The notes beneath the pieces were generated by a model that ran no database searches, was not told the DNA's origin, and saw only the letters and a program-made list of their open reading frames with translations. The position numbers and the translations under genes are program-made. 39,424 nt of DNA, taken from positions 1 through 39,424 of the forward strand of contig JAEDCX010000012.1 of NCBI GenBank assembly GCA_016293925.1. The letters are read 5' to 3'. Every line of letters begins with the position of its first letter. Within the stretch, counting starts at the first letter, position 1. Of the stretch, positions 8,056 through 17,508 are shown piece by piece. Source of the stretch: Lachnospiraceae bacterium (GTDB lineage: Bacteria > Bacillota > Clostridia > Lachnospirales > Lachnospiraceae).

Positions 8056-9771
8056 ATGGAAGATTTGTTAAGCAGAGGTCCTAAGGCACCCAAGGATCCA
8101 ACCAAAAAGAGACCGGCGCTGTACGTTATGCTGGACGATGCCATTGAAGGACGTGTTACCCCGGACGGAAAATATATGGAGATCTGTTTCCTGGAGGGAA
8201 GAGTAGCGGCAAAACTGACGGCGATCTGCCCGGAACTGGATCGGGAGATGGCAGATGCGCTGCAGTTCTCGGAAGGGCTGCGCAAAATGGTGCACAGTAT
8301 CGGAATCAGCGTCATCGCAGATCAGGAAGAGGACAGAGGGCTGACTGCGCAGTTCAGTCTGAATGTCCGGCAGAAGGAAAACTACAACGGAACGTCCTAT
8401 GGGTGTGAACTGAGCCTGAACGGGGAGGAGAAGGAGATTGTCCTTGCGGATTATCCGGAGGATGATCAGGATACCTCACTTGCTTCTTTCCGAACCTTTT
8501 TCCCGAAATATATGACCGCCAAGATGACCATTCTGTTCTACATGAACGATGGATATGACGTACCAACGGTGACGCCTGATGCACCGGTTGATTTCGACAG
8601 CCCGGAATATCGTGCCATGATTGACCGGTCGTTGCTGCACAGGGGCAACGTGAAACGGCTGAAGCAGGCAATGGAGCGGGCAGCAGCCGGCGAGGATGTG
8701 ACCATTGCGTATATCGGTGGCTCGATTACCCAGGGCGCCGGTGCAAAGCCCATCGGAACCATGAGTTATGCATATCAGTCCTATACCATGTTCAAGGAAA
8801 GATATGGCGCCGGTGACGGAAGCAACGTGCATTTCGTGAAAGCCGGCGTGGGAGGAACCCCTTCCGAACTGGGATTGACCAGATACAACATGGATCTCTT
8901 ACGTTATGGTACAGTTACTCCGGATGTGGTGATTATTGAGTTTGCCGTGAACGATGCGGGGGATGAGACCGGAGGAGTATGTTATGAGAGTCTGGCGCTG
9001 AAGGCCTATGAGGGACCGGGGAAACCTGCAGTTATTCTGCTGTTCTCCGTCTTTATCGATGATTACACGCTGGAAGATAATCTGAAGAGAGTCGGCTATC
9101 ATTACGATTTCCCGATGGTCAGCCTGAGAAGCGCGGTCACATCTCAGTTCTACGAACCGGAACCGGTCATCAAGAAGAGACAGTATTTCTATGATCTGTA
9201 TCATCCGACCAACGACGGACACCGGGTGATGGCAGATTGTATCGGCAGACTGTTTACGGCTGCGGAGGAAGCACCGATGCCGGAAGAGGATATTGTGACG
9301 GAGAAAGAGCCGGTGATCGGAAACCGGTTCCGTAACCTCATTGCATTTACCAGAAAAGATGCATCCGAAATGCCGGAAGTGCTTTCCATCGACGAGGGTT
9401 CCTTCACGGCCAAGGATACGGAGCTGCAGTGTGTGGAGATGGATGACCTGCCGTATGCGTCACCGGAGTATCCGGAGAACTGGATGCATGTGGGCGGACA
9501 GGGAACGGAGCCTTTTGTTCTGAATATCCGGTGCAAGGATCTGATGATCGTATATAAGGATTCCGGAGACCACAAGGTAGGGAAGGCGAAGGTGTTTGTT
9601 GATGGCAGGGAAGCAAGGATTCTGGATCCGCTGGAGGTTGGCTGGGTTCACTGTACGGCGCTGATTGTCCATCAGGCAGAGGATTCCGCCTGCCACGAGG
9701 TACGGGTATGTCCTGACCCGGAGGATGGAAGCAAAGATTTTACCATCCTGGGATTCGGTTATACACGATAA
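8056..9771 (+). CDS. SGNH/GDSL hydrolase, probable acetyl-xylan esterase
   Basis: A 571-residue, signal-less protein. An N-terminal beta-rich region (~1-190) precedes an SGNH hydrolase domain. Its four blocks are visible: catalytic Ser223 in YIGGSITQG, the Gly block in KAGVGGTPSE, Asn299 in IEFAVNDAG, and the Asp380/His383 pair in FYDLYHPTNDGH. A beta-rich tail of about 170 residues follows. SGNH enzymes with an N-terminal sandwich in xylan loci commonly remove O-acetyl groups from xylo-oligosaccharides; that role is inferred here. The start at 8056 is favoured by AGAAGGA 8 nt upstream; the longer frame would begin with an unsupported TTG at 7996. The gene is followed by a strong terminator. 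Confidence 0.88.
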   Translation: MEDLLSRGPKAPKDPTKKRPALYVMLDDAIEGRVTPDGKYMEICFLEGRVAAKLTAICPELDREMADALQFSEGLRKMVHSIGISVIADQEEDRGLTAQFSLNVRQKENYNGTSYGCELSLNGEEKEIVLADYPEDDQDTSLASFRTFFPKYMTAKMTILFYMNDGYDVPTVTPDAPVDFDSPEYRAMIDRSLLHRGNVKRLKQAMERAAAGEDVTIAYIGGSITQGAGAKPIGTMSYAYQSYTMFKERYGAGDGSNVHFVKAGVGGTPSELGLTRYNMDLLRYGTVTPDVVIIEFAVNDAGDETGGVCYESLALKAYEGPGKPAVILLFSVFIDDYTLEDNLKRVGYHYDFPMVSLRSAVTSQFYEPEPVIKKRQYFYDLYHPTNDGHRVMADCIGRLFTAAEEAPMPEEDIVTEKEPVIGNRFRNLIAFTRKDASEMPEVLSIDEGSFTAKDTELQCVEMDDLPYASPEYPENWMHVGGQGTEPFVLNIRCKDLMIVYKDSGDHKVGKAKVFVDGREARILDPLEVGWVHCTALIVHQAEDSACHEVRVCPDPEDGSKDFTILGFGYTR

Positions 9772-9816
9772 GTGCAGCACAAATAGTTTAATAGGTATAA
9801 GCAATAATTAACGATA

Positions 9817-9854
9817 AAAAGGCAACATTTCAATAGTTTGGAATGTTGTCTTTT
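9817..9854 (+). terminator. Rho-independent terminator after the esterase gene
   Basis: AAAAGGCAACATTT pairs with GAATGTTGTCTTTT, giving a stem of about 14 bp with G-U wobbles and a loop of about ten bases. The A run on one side and T run on the other make it potentially bidirectional. It separates the esterase unit from the adaptor/ABC operon. Confidence 0.85.
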
Positions 9855-9856
9855 CC

Positions 9857-9862
9857 TATAAT
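9857..9862 (+). promoter_or_regulatory. Candidate -10 of the adaptor/ABC operon
   Basis: TATAAT lies just 3' of the terminator and 49 bp before the first adaptor gene. No convincing -35 is found at the right distance (only TAGTTT, inside the terminator loop), so the promoter would be weak or regulated. Confidence 0.35.
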
Positions 9863-9910
9863 GTGAAATAAGAAAAACTGAAATGGAAGGTTCTTGGAAA
9901 GGAATTAGCA

Positions 9911-11008
9911 ATGCGTAAGTTTGGGGTAAGTTTTCTTGTGCTCGGTCTTGCGGCGTCATTCCTGTTGACAGGGTGCGGTAAGACGGACAATACGGATGAG
10001 GAAGTTGTTCTGCTGGACAGAACGGAAGAGGACACGACGACAAAGATGACCGTGGTGACAAAACGGGATGTTGTCAGTTCCATGAGCGTCAGATGCGCTT
10101 ACACGGCGGTAAATGTCAGTGATGTTTCCTTCGATCAGGAGGGGCAGATTATCAGCAAGGTCTATGTGCAGGAGGGAGATACTGTTGTAAAGGGACAGCT
10201 TCTGGCATCATTGACTACAGAGGGAATCGATGACCAGATCAAGGAACTGGATTATCAGATCGGAAGAACGCAGATCCGGCTGGATCAGATTCTCGCTGAC
10301 AAACAGGCCGCGATTGAGCGGGCGGAGTTGGATTACAGTTATACCAACCAGTGGGAAAAAGATCAGATCGAACATAAGGAACGGCTGGAAGCGATCGACA
10401 AAGAATATCAATATTCCATCGAGGATTGTGAAGATGATCTGGAGATGAAGCAGCTGCAGCGTTCCCAGCTGAAGAAGAAACTGACCAGCGGGAATCTGTA
10501 TGCGGATTTGTCAGGAACGGTGACCTATGTGAAACTCCGGCTGGAAGGTGCTTCCTGCGTGAAGGGCGAGCGGATCATTACCATCACGGACAGTACGGAA
10601 TGTATCTTCACCGCTGACAGAGCGGAATGGCGGGAGTATTTTGACAACGATGCAGTATATACCATGACGGTTACCACCGGTTCCGGTGCAGGAGATTATG
10701 ATGTTATGGTATATAAACCGGAGGAGACCGATGGCGCGCTGCGCTTCTATCTGACGGAGTCCAACGGTTCCGATGTGAGTATTGAGGTTGGTACAAGAGG
10801 AAACATTCTGCTTGTGCTGGACAAACGGGAGAATGTGCTTGCGGTCACAAAGAGCGGCGTGCATTCCGTTGACGGCAAATATTATGTGTATGTGCTGGAT
10901 GAGGACGGCAAGAGACAGACGGTATTCGTGGAAGTCGGACTGTACGGCAACGATTATGTTGAGATCCTAAGCGGCCTCAAGGAAGGTGACAGGGTGATAA
11001 CAGAATGA
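9911..11008 (+). CDS. HlyD/MacA-like adaptor lipoprotein
   Basis: A 365-residue lipoprotein. The signal peptide ends in the lipobox LLTGC, with Cys22 as the lipidated residue. After it comes a lipoyl/barrel-sandwich half (IISKVYVQEGDTVVKGQLLA), then a hairpin coiled coil at about 105-195 rich in E, K, Q and R. The second lipoyl half follows (YADLSGTVTYVKLRLEGASC), then a beta-barrel and the family-typical ending VEVGLYGNDYVEILSGLKEG. Such proteins link FtsX/MacB-type ABC permeases to exported or surface substrates. AAAGGA 8 nt upstream supports the start. The stop overlaps the next ATG (ATGA). The cargo is unknown. Confidence 0.88.
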   Translation: MRKFGVSFLVLGLAASFLLTGCGKTDNTDEEVVLLDRTEEDTTTKMTVVTKRDVVSSMSVRCAYTAVNVSDVSFDQEGQIISKVYVQEGDTVVKGQLLASLTTEGIDDQIKELDYQIGRTQIRLDQILADKQAAIERAELDYSYTNQWEKDQIEHKERLEAIDKEYQYSIEDCEDDLEMKQLQRSQLKKKLTSGNLYADLSGTVTYVKLRLEGASCVKGERIITITDSTECIFTADRAEWREYFDNDAVYTMTVTTGSGAGDYDVMVYKPEETDGALRFYLTESNGSDVSIEVGTRGNILLVLDKRENVLAVTKSGVHSVDGKYYVYVLDEDGKRQTVFVEVGLYGNDYVEILSGLKEGDRVITE

Positions 11009-13107
11009 AAATGAGAAGAGTTTTGACCGGATTGCTTCTTGCCACGGTGTGTGCGGGAACCATGGCCGGCTGTGGTAGGAAGACAGAATATAATCCTTCG
11101 GATGACATTGTACTTCATGAGCCGGTAAATGCATCGGCAAATACGGAGAAGGCTGCGTGCCGTGATCTGAGCCAATATGTTACTTATGTGGGAACGGTTT
11201 ATCCCGAGGTGGAGGAATATTCCTTCACGAAGAACGTTACGATCAGCCAGATCCATTATTATCCGGGGCAGGAGGTGCACAAGGGGGATGTCCTTGTAAC
11301 CGCCGATAACACCCAGGTGGTCAAACAGATTGAAGCGATTGAAGATCAGATCAAACAGCTGGACAAGAATTATGAAGAGCAGATGCAGGATTATGATCTG
11401 TCCATTGCGGATCAGCAGAAGAATCTGCAGCCGAAGAAGGATTGGGCGCAGTATTCCATCAATGATAAATGGCTGAAATATCAGATTCAGACCATGGAGT
11501 TATCTCTGGCAAATACGGAGCGGCAGAAGCAGAATACCATCGAACTGTATGAGTATGACCGGGCTTATCTGGTAAAGAAACTGAACGCGCTGAAACAGGA
11601 GGCCAAGGTATTGCGACTCGTTTCCGACCGGGACGGCGTTGTGGTGAAACTTGCGGAGCATTATGCAGGGGATTCCATTCTGGCGGATGAAGGTATGATT
11701 GGTATTGCAACCCTGGGGGAGAAATATTTCAAATGTGAATACATCTCCGAGAAGAAGATTAACAAGGCAGCCAGATATTACCTGATGATCAATGGGGAAC
11801 GATATGATGTAACCTACATTCCGTATGCAACGGGAGAATATGATACCTTGGTGGCAAAGGGAGAGACTGCTTGGGCCACGTTCCGGATCGATGACCCGGA
11901 GGGCAAAGTAGAGTACGGAGACATGGCGATGCTGTGTGTCATCGAAGCGGAAGAGAAGGGCTGCATCTCCGTTCCGTCCAGTGCTCTGCACAAGGACGAA
12001 GCAGGCACCTATGTGTTTGTTGTAAACGGAAATGAGAACAACAAGGTATACGTGGAGAAAGGATTTTCGGACGGAGCATATACACAGCTTCTCTCCGGAG
12101 TCAGGGAAGGGGATTACGTCCTGCTGTCGGAATACACCACCTATGGAACGAATACCGTCACGCTCTCCCGAAATGATTTCATCAACAGCTATAGTGGTGC
12201 CGGGGAGATGGCGTTTCCCGAGTATTCGTTGGTATCCAACGACATTGAGTACGGTGATGTGAAGTTTGTGTCTTACGAAGTACAGATGTACCAGCAGGTG
12301 AAAAAAGGAGAAGTCGTTGCAAACGTTCAGGTGGTGGGAGATCAGGTTCTGTTAACCCAGAAGAACCGGGAACTGACCAGAATGCGGGAGCGGAGGCAGG
12401 ATCTGGTGGACAGCCTGAACGATCCGGAAGCAAACCGTTCTGCGGCGCAGATCCAGCAGATCAACCGCAGGATCGCCAATTATGATACATCCATCGCAGA
12501 ACTGGAAGAGGAGATTGGCAAGATTACGGCCAGCTACCAAACAACCAAGATCAGAGCAACCAGTGACGGAATTGTGATGTGGATGGCATTCCTGAAGGAT
12601 GGCGAGGCACTTCGCAAGGATGACTTTTTTATGTTTATTGCCAAGAATGATCCTTGCTATATTGCCACCAAGAATACGAATCAGCAGTTGAATTACGGAG
12701 ATGAGATCGCACTGAAATACAAGGATGAAGAAGGACAGGAGTATCAGATGACCGGCACCGTTGTTTCTACAGCGGCGGCAACGGTATCCTCCAGTATGTC
12801 ATCGGAGTATGCATACATTGCATTCAGTAAGGAAGACTTTATGAAACTGACGCCGACCCAGGATGCCAGAAACGGTGGGTACTTCCAGATGGCACAGTAT
12901 GATCTGGAGGGAACACAGAGAAGTATGAACAATGTGGTAACCGTTCCGAAGAGCGCGGTAACTACTGTCGGCGGACAAACCTATGTCCGCGTAATGGAGA
13001 AGAATGGTGAGATTGTAAACAGAAGCTTTATTGCCGGTGGATTTAATACAGATTGCTACTGGGTACTGGAAGGACTGGAGGAAGGAACAACGATATGCTT
13101 GGAGTAA
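11005..13107 (+). CDS. Double-length HlyD/MacA-like adaptor lipoprotein
   Basis: A 700-residue lipoprotein with lipobox MAGC (Cys23). It holds two adaptor units in one chain. The first has a lipoyl half (QIHYYPGQEVHKGDVLV), a coiled coil at about 105-195, a second lipoyl half (RLVSDRDGVVVKLAEHYAG) and an ending VEKGFSDGAYTQLLSGVREG near 350-370. The second unit repeats this: VQMYQQVKKGEVVANVQVVG, a coiled coil at about 450-515, IRATSDGIVMWM, and a final FIAGGFNTDCYWVLEGLEEG. Usual adaptors are 350-450 residues, so this looks like an internal duplication or fusion. It is translationally coupled to the first adaptor, so the operon supplies three adaptor units to one permease. Confidence 0.88.
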   Translation: MKMRRVLTGLLLATVCAGTMAGCGRKTEYNPSDDIVLHEPVNASANTEKAACRDLSQYVTYVGTVYPEVEEYSFTKNVTISQIHYYPGQEVHKGDVLVTADNTQVVKQIEAIEDQIKQLDKNYEEQMQDYDLSIADQQKNLQPKKDWAQYSINDKWLKYQIQTMELSLANTERQKQNTIELYEYDRAYLVKKLNALKQEAKVLRLVSDRDGVVVKLAEHYAGDSILADEGMIGIATLGEKYFKCEYISEKKINKAARYYLMINGERYDVTYIPYATGEYDTLVAKGETAWATFRIDDPEGKVEYGDMAMLCVIEAEEKGCISVPSSALHKDEAGTYVFVVNGNENNKVYVEKGFSDGAYTQLLSGVREGDYVLLSEYTTYGTNTVTLSRNDFINSYSGAGEMAFPEYSLVSNDIEYGDVKFVSYEVQMYQQVKKGEVVANVQVVGDQVLLTQKNRELTRMRERRQDLVDSLNDPEANRSAAQIQQINRRIANYDTSIAELEEEIGKITASYQTTKIRATSDGIVMWMAFLKDGEALRKDDFFMFIAKNDPCYIATKNTNQQLNYGDEIALKYKDEEGQEYQMTGTVVSTAAATVSSSMSSEYAYIAFSKEDFMKLTPTQDARNGGYFQMAQYDLEGTQRSMNNVVTVPKSAVTTVGGQTYVRVMEKNGEIVNRSFIAGGFNTDCYWVLEGLEEGTTICLE

Positions 13108-15905
13108 TGATTCGCAAAATATGGCACAAGAAGTGGATGTTCATTTGTCTGCTTCTGGGCAGCATTCTTCTGACTGCAACTGCTTCCAGTTTTCCGATGT
13201 ACAAGAATGCTGTATTTAACAGAATGTTACAGGACGAGTTTTCGGAGCATCTGGAAGAGAACGGAACATGGCCAACCAGATTTGACATGATCATGGTGTC
13301 CAAAAAGAACGACAAAGGTGTTGCCATGACCAACATGGAGAAATTCACAAGAGGTCTCTACAGCAAACTGGATGTCACGGAAAAAGAAACGGTGATGTAT
13401 TACGCACTGGCAAGTGCGGATGCCCACACCACCGCCCAGAGAGAATCGGTCAAAGATTTCTCGATTCGTCTTTCGTTTCTCAGCAATCTGCCGGACCACG
13501 TTCGTATGGTGGAGGGACAGATGTATTCCGAAACCGGTCTGACGGAGGACGGAATTGTTGAAGTTGTGGTCAGCGAAAAGGGGCTGACAGCAATGAAAAT
13601 GGTGGTCGGTGAGGTGTTTGAATTCAGAGGCCTGAAGGGCGCTGACGGCAATGCACTTCGGATCAAAGTGGTAGGTGTGTTTGAAGAGGACGATGCGGAT
13701 GATTTCTATTGGCAGGTAAATCCGGATGAGATGCAGATGATGGCATTCATGAATGAGGATTTGTTCCGAAGTTACTATACACTGGACAATGCCAAGAAGT
13801 ATACCATCACATGCCGCTATTTTGCTTTGTTTGAGTATGAAGACATTCGCGCGGAAGCAGTGGATGATCTGATTCAGCAGACGGCATATTATGCAGAGGA
13901 GAGTACCTACAAGGGATTGATGCAGACGCCGGATTATCTGGAACTTCTGCGGGAATACAAGGGGAAGGAAAGCCGTATCAGCACTACGCTGTTTATTCTG
14001 CAGGTTCCGGTCATGCTGCTGTTATGTGCATTCCTGATGATGATTACCACACAGATGTATGAGATGGAGAATAACGATATCTCGGTACTGAAGAGCCGTG
14101 GAGCGTCAAGGGGACAGATCTTCAGACTGTATCTGTATCAGAGTCTGCTTCTGACGGGCATTGGCGCCGCGGTCGGTCTGCCGCTCGGTAACCTGTTTAC
14201 CAGGATTCTCGGAAGTGCCAACAACTTCCTGGAGTTCGGAATCAGAAGAGAACTGAATGTGGTAATCGACAAAGAGGTGTTGATCTACACAGGTATTGCA
14301 GTTGCAATCTCTGTGGGCATTATGACGATTCCTGCATTAAAACACAGTAAACTGACCATCGTAAAACTGAAACGGCAGAAGGCGCTGAAGAAACGCTCCT
14401 GGTGGGAGAAATGCTTCCTGGATGTTATTTTCACGGGAATTGCAATCTACGGTTATTATAATTTCACCAAGCATTCCGATAATCTTCTGCACAGTGCCCT
14501 GAAGGGAGAGGCGCTGGATCCGCTGTTGTATGTCAGTTCCTCCCTGTTTATTCTCGGTACGGGAATGCTTTTGCTGCGACTCCAGCCGGTGCTGACGAAC
14601 CTGATCTTTATGATCGGCAGGAAGAGATGGAAGCCTGCAAGTTATGCTTCTTTCATGGAGACCATCAAAAACGGAAGAAAACAGCAGTATATTATGTTGT
14701 TCATGATTCTGACGGTATCGTTGGGTATGTTTAATGCCGTATCCGCAAGAACGATTCTGCAGAATTCCCTGAACAATAAGGAATATGTGGACGGTGCGGA
14801 TCTGATCGTACAGGAAACCTGGAAAGACAACTCCGCATTCCTGGGAAGCGATCCATCCATTGAGTTCCAGTATTATGAGCCGGATTATGGGAAATATTCC
14901 CAGGTGGAATGTGCCAAACTACATACGAAAGTTCTGAATGAGCCCAAGGGATATGTGGCAGTGAGCAACAACGAGAGACAGAATACGCAGATCATGGGGA
15001 TTCATACGAGAGAATTCGGTGAGATTACAAAAGTAAAGGATGCCCTTCTGGAGGAGCCATACAGACAGTACCTGAACGATCTTGCCGATGATGCGGAAGG
15101 AATTCTGTGTTCCTCCGATTACCGGACCAATCTGGGCTATAAGGTTGGCGATTACGTGGTTTTCTACAATGAGAAAGGGTCTAAGGCGAGAGGCAAGATT
15201 GTCGGATTCTTCGATTACTGGCCGACCTATGAGCCGGAGACCATTACACTGGATGAGAACAATGAGATTACCAAAACACAGAATTATCTGATTGTTGCCC
15301 ACCTGTCCGTGCTGCAGAAATACTGGGGTATTACACCGTATCAGGTGTGGTTTAAACTGAATGAGAATGCAACGACGGATTCTTTCTACACATGGATGAA
15401 GGAGAATAAGGTGAGCCTGAAATTCTATCAGGACAGAGCAAAGGATCTGAATCTGGTGATCGAAGATCCGCTGCTGCAGGGTATGAACGGTGTGCTTACC
15501 ATGAGTTTCATCGTTATGATTCTCCTGTGCGCTGTGGGATATCTGATCTACTGGATTATGTCAATTCGGTCAAGAGAGATGATTTTCGGTGTATTGAGAG
15601 CCTTCGGTATGCATAAGGGAGAAGTGTTCCATATGCTGGTCAATGAGCAGATTTTCTCGGGCATCTATTCGATTGCAGCGGGACTCGGAATCGGCACGCT
15701 TGCCTACAGGATGTTCGTTCCGATTCTGCAGATGGCATATTCCACAACAAGTCAGGTGCTGCCGTTGGAGATGATTACCAAAACATCCGACATGGTGCGG
15801 CTCTACAGTGTCGTTGGAATGACAATGGCAATATGCCTTGGTGTACTGGCAACCCTGGTATTCAAATTGAATATCACGAAAGCATTGAAATTAGGTGAGG
15901 AATAA
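13095..15905 (+). CDS. FtsX/MacB-type ABC transporter permease
   Basis: A 936-residue permease with two FtsX-like halves. A first membrane helix near residue 20 leads to a large extracytoplasmic domain. The first helix bundle includes LQVPVMLLLCAFLMMITTQM and the cytoplasmic coupling motif VLKSRGASRGQIF. Central helices follow, then a second extracytoplasmic domain, then a C-terminal bundle (SFIVMILLCAVGYLIYWIM, coupling motif VLRAFGMHKGEVF). About ten helices are expected. This long form resembles LolCDE/MacB mechanotransmitters and peptide or lipoprotein exporters rather than sugar importers. GGAGGAAGG at 13077-13085 supports the ATG at 13095; it overlaps the adaptor's end by 13 bp. An in-frame ATG at 13107 is an alternative. 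Confidence 0.9.
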   Translation: MLGVMIRKIWHKKWMFICLLLGSILLTATASSFPMYKNAVFNRMLQDEFSEHLEENGTWPTRFDMIMVSKKNDKGVAMTNMEKFTRGLYSKLDVTEKETVMYYALASADAHTTAQRESVKDFSIRLSFLSNLPDHVRMVEGQMYSETGLTEDGIVEVVVSEKGLTAMKMVVGEVFEFRGLKGADGNALRIKVVGVFEEDDADDFYWQVNPDEMQMMAFMNEDLFRSYYTLDNAKKYTITCRYFALFEYEDIRAEAVDDLIQQTAYYAEESTYKGLMQTPDYLELLREYKGKESRISTTLFILQVPVMLLLCAFLMMITTQMYEMENNDISVLKSRGASRGQIFRLYLYQSLLLTGIGAAVGLPLGNLFTRILGSANNFLEFGIRRELNVVIDKEVLIYTGIAVAISVGIMTIPALKHSKLTIVKLKRQKALKKRSWWEKCFLDVIFTGIAIYGYYNFTKHSDNLLHSALKGEALDPLLYVSSSLFILGTGMLLLRLQPVLTNLIFMIGRKRWKPASYASFMETIKNGRKQQYIMLFMILTVSLGMFNAVSARTILQNSLNNKEYVDGADLIVQETWKDNSAFLGSDPSIEFQYYEPDYGKYSQVECAKLHTKVLNEPKGYVAVSNNERQNTQIMGIHTREFGEITKVKDALLEEPYRQYLNDLADDAEGILCSSDYRTNLGYKVGDYVVFYNEKGSKARGKIVGFFDYWPTYEPETITLDENNEITKTQNYLIVAHLSVLQKYWGITPYQVWFKLNENATTDSFYTWMKENKVSLKFYQDRAKDLNLVIEDPLLQGMNGVLTMSFIVMILLCAVGYLIYWIMSIRSREMIFGVLRAFGMHKGEVFHMLVNEQIFSGIYSIAAGLGIGTLAYRMFVPILQMAYSTTSQVLPLEMITKTSDMVRLYSVVGMTMAICLGVLATLVFKLNITKALKLGEE

Positions 15906-16582
15906 TGGACGTATTAGCAAGTGTTAGAGGAGTAAACAGAATATTCCCCGTCAGTGGAGGAGAATTCCAGGCGCTTAAGGATATCAATGTGGATATCCCG
16001 CGGAACAAACTGACGATCTTAAGAGGAAAATCCGGTTCGGGCAAAACCACGCTGATGAATATCATCAGCGGGCTGGATGCACCGACCAGCGGTACTGTTG
16101 TAATCGATGGGGTTGACATCACCAAGCTGTCCGACCGCAAAAAAGAGAATCTGCGCAGAAAGAGCTTCGGGTACGTGTTCCAGTCCGTATCCCTGATTCC
16201 GACCATGAATGCATTTCAGAATGTGGAGTATGCGATGAGAATGGCAGGAATTCCGGGAGATCATAAGAAACGTGTGGAGGAATGCCTGAAAATGGTGGGC
16301 CTCGGTTCCCGTATGACCCACATGCCGGCAGAGATGTCCGGTGGTGAGCAGCAGCGTGTAGCCATCGCAAGAGCCATTGCCCATCATCCCAGTATTCTGT
16401 TCGCAGATGAACCAACAGCAGAGCTGGACAGCGGTATGGCTGCGGAGGTAACCGAGCTGTTCAAGAGAATGACAGCAGAAGAAAACGTAACGATCATCAT
16501 GACCACCCACGATGTGGGACTGATGGATGCCGGTGATATGATTGTTGAATTAGCGAATGGAGAGCAGGTATGTCAGAATTAA
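15905..16582 (+). CDS. ABC transporter ATP-binding protein (MacB/LolD type)
   Basis: A 225-residue ATPase of normal length. Walker A is GKSGSGKTT (41-49), the signature is MSGGEQQRVAIARA, Walker B is ILFADEP, and the switch histidine is in TTHD. The start overlaps the permease stop (TAATG), so the proteins are co-translated. The Q-loop FQSVSLIPTMNAFQNVEY is typical of ATPases paired with FtsX-type permeases. It probably forms a heterodimer with the next ATPase. Confidence 0.95.
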   Translation: MDVLASVRGVNRIFPVSGGEFQALKDINVDIPRNKLTILRGKSGSGKTTLMNIISGLDAPTSGTVVIDGVDITKLSDRKKENLRRKSFGYVFQSVSLIPTMNAFQNVEYAMRMAGIPGDHKKRVEECLKMVGLGSRMTHMPAEMSGGEQQRVAIARAIAHHPSILFADEPTAELDSGMAAEVTELFKRMTAEENVTIIMTTHDVGLMDAGDMIVELANGEQVCQN

Positions 16583-17469
16583 TGATTCAGGCTGATGGCC
16601 TGGTAAAAATCTATAAGACGAAACAAACAGAGGTATTGGCACTTCAGGGTCTGGATCTGGAGGTGGAGAAGGGAGAACTGACCGCTCTGATCGGCAACAG
16701 CGGAAGCGGGAAATCCACATTCCTGAATATGATCGGCGGTCTGGACAGACCGAGCGCGGGATCCTTGATCGTTGGCGGCAGAAATCTGTTTACGATGACC
16801 GAAAGAGATCTGGTGGATTATAAACGGGATACGGTCGGGTTTGTATGGCAGAACAACGGACGGAATTTGCTTCCGTATCTTACCGCACTGGAGAACATCA
16901 TGATGCCCATGAACCTGACCAGTTCCCATAAGAAGAAAAAGAAGGCGGAAGAGCTTCTGGACATGGTAGGAATGAGCCATCGAAAGCACAGCAGGATGAA
17001 TCAGATGTCCGGTGGTGAGCAGCAGCGAATTGCCATTGCGATTGCACTTGCCAACTCACCGAAGATTCTGTTGGCCGATGAGCCCACCGGTAGTGTGGAT
17101 ACCAAGACGGCGGATCAGATATTTGACATTTTCACGGAACTGAACAGAAACGGTCAGACCATCCTGATTGTAACCCATGACGTCGCACTGAGCAAAAAGG
17201 TACGTCGTGTCATTGCAATCCGTGACGGCAAGATCAGCAGCGAGCGTATCCTGAAGGAAAGCTATGCAGAACGTCTGAAGGAGGCCAGTCTGGATTGGAG
17301 AAATGAGGATACCCAGGAGGAGTTTGTCGTACTGGATAAAGCGGGACGGGTTCAGATTCCGAGTGATATCTTGAAGAAAATGCAGTTAGACAGCAACAAG
17401 GTCAGTCTGGAATACAAGGATGACAAGGTCATCATTGGAAAGCCGGCTGCAACACAGACAAAGGAGTAA
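16570..17469 (+). CDS. ABC ATPase with C-terminal AbrB-like domain
   Basis: A 299-residue protein, about 70 longer than its partner. Residues 5-230 are a MacB/LolD-type ATPase: Walker A GNSGSGKST (42-50), signature MSGGEQQRIAIAIA, Walker B ILLADEP, switch VTHD. After a helical linker, residues ~252-291 read FVVLDKAGRVQIPSDILKKM and then VSLEYKDDKVIIGKP. This closely matches the swapped-hairpin AbrB/MazE/SpoVT fold (GR-x-x-IP followed by two beta strands). In free-standing AbrB proteins this fold binds DNA; here it may serve dimerisation or regulation. The gene overlaps the previous ATPase by 13 bp and closes the export operon. Confidence 0.92.
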   Translation: MSELMIQADGLVKIYKTKQTEVLALQGLDLEVEKGELTALIGNSGSGKSTFLNMIGGLDRPSAGSLIVGGRNLFTMTERDLVDYKRDTVGFVWQNNGRNLLPYLTALENIMMPMNLTSSHKKKKKAEELLDMVGMSHRKHSRMNQMSGGEQQRIAIAIALANSPKILLADEPTGSVDTKTADQIFDIFTELNRNGQTILIVTHDVALSKKVRRVIAIRDGKISSERILKESYAERLKEASLDWRNEDTQEEFVVLDKAGRVQIPSDILKKMQLDSNKVSLEYKDDKVIIGKPAATQTKE

Positions 17470-17485
17470 CTGAAGGACAAATATA

Positions 17486-17508
17486 TGCGCAGGAGCATCT
17501 CCTGCGCA
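17486..17508 (+). terminator. Perfect hairpin between the ABC operon and GH30
   Basis: TGCGCAGGAG (17486-17495) and CTCCTGCGCA (17499-17508) form a perfect 10-bp stem with a 3-nt CAT loop, followed by GATTATTATTAT. It could be a leaky terminator or an attenuating or RNA-processing hairpin. Only 22 bp separate it from the GH30 start, leaving no room for a promoter after it. Confidence 0.55.
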
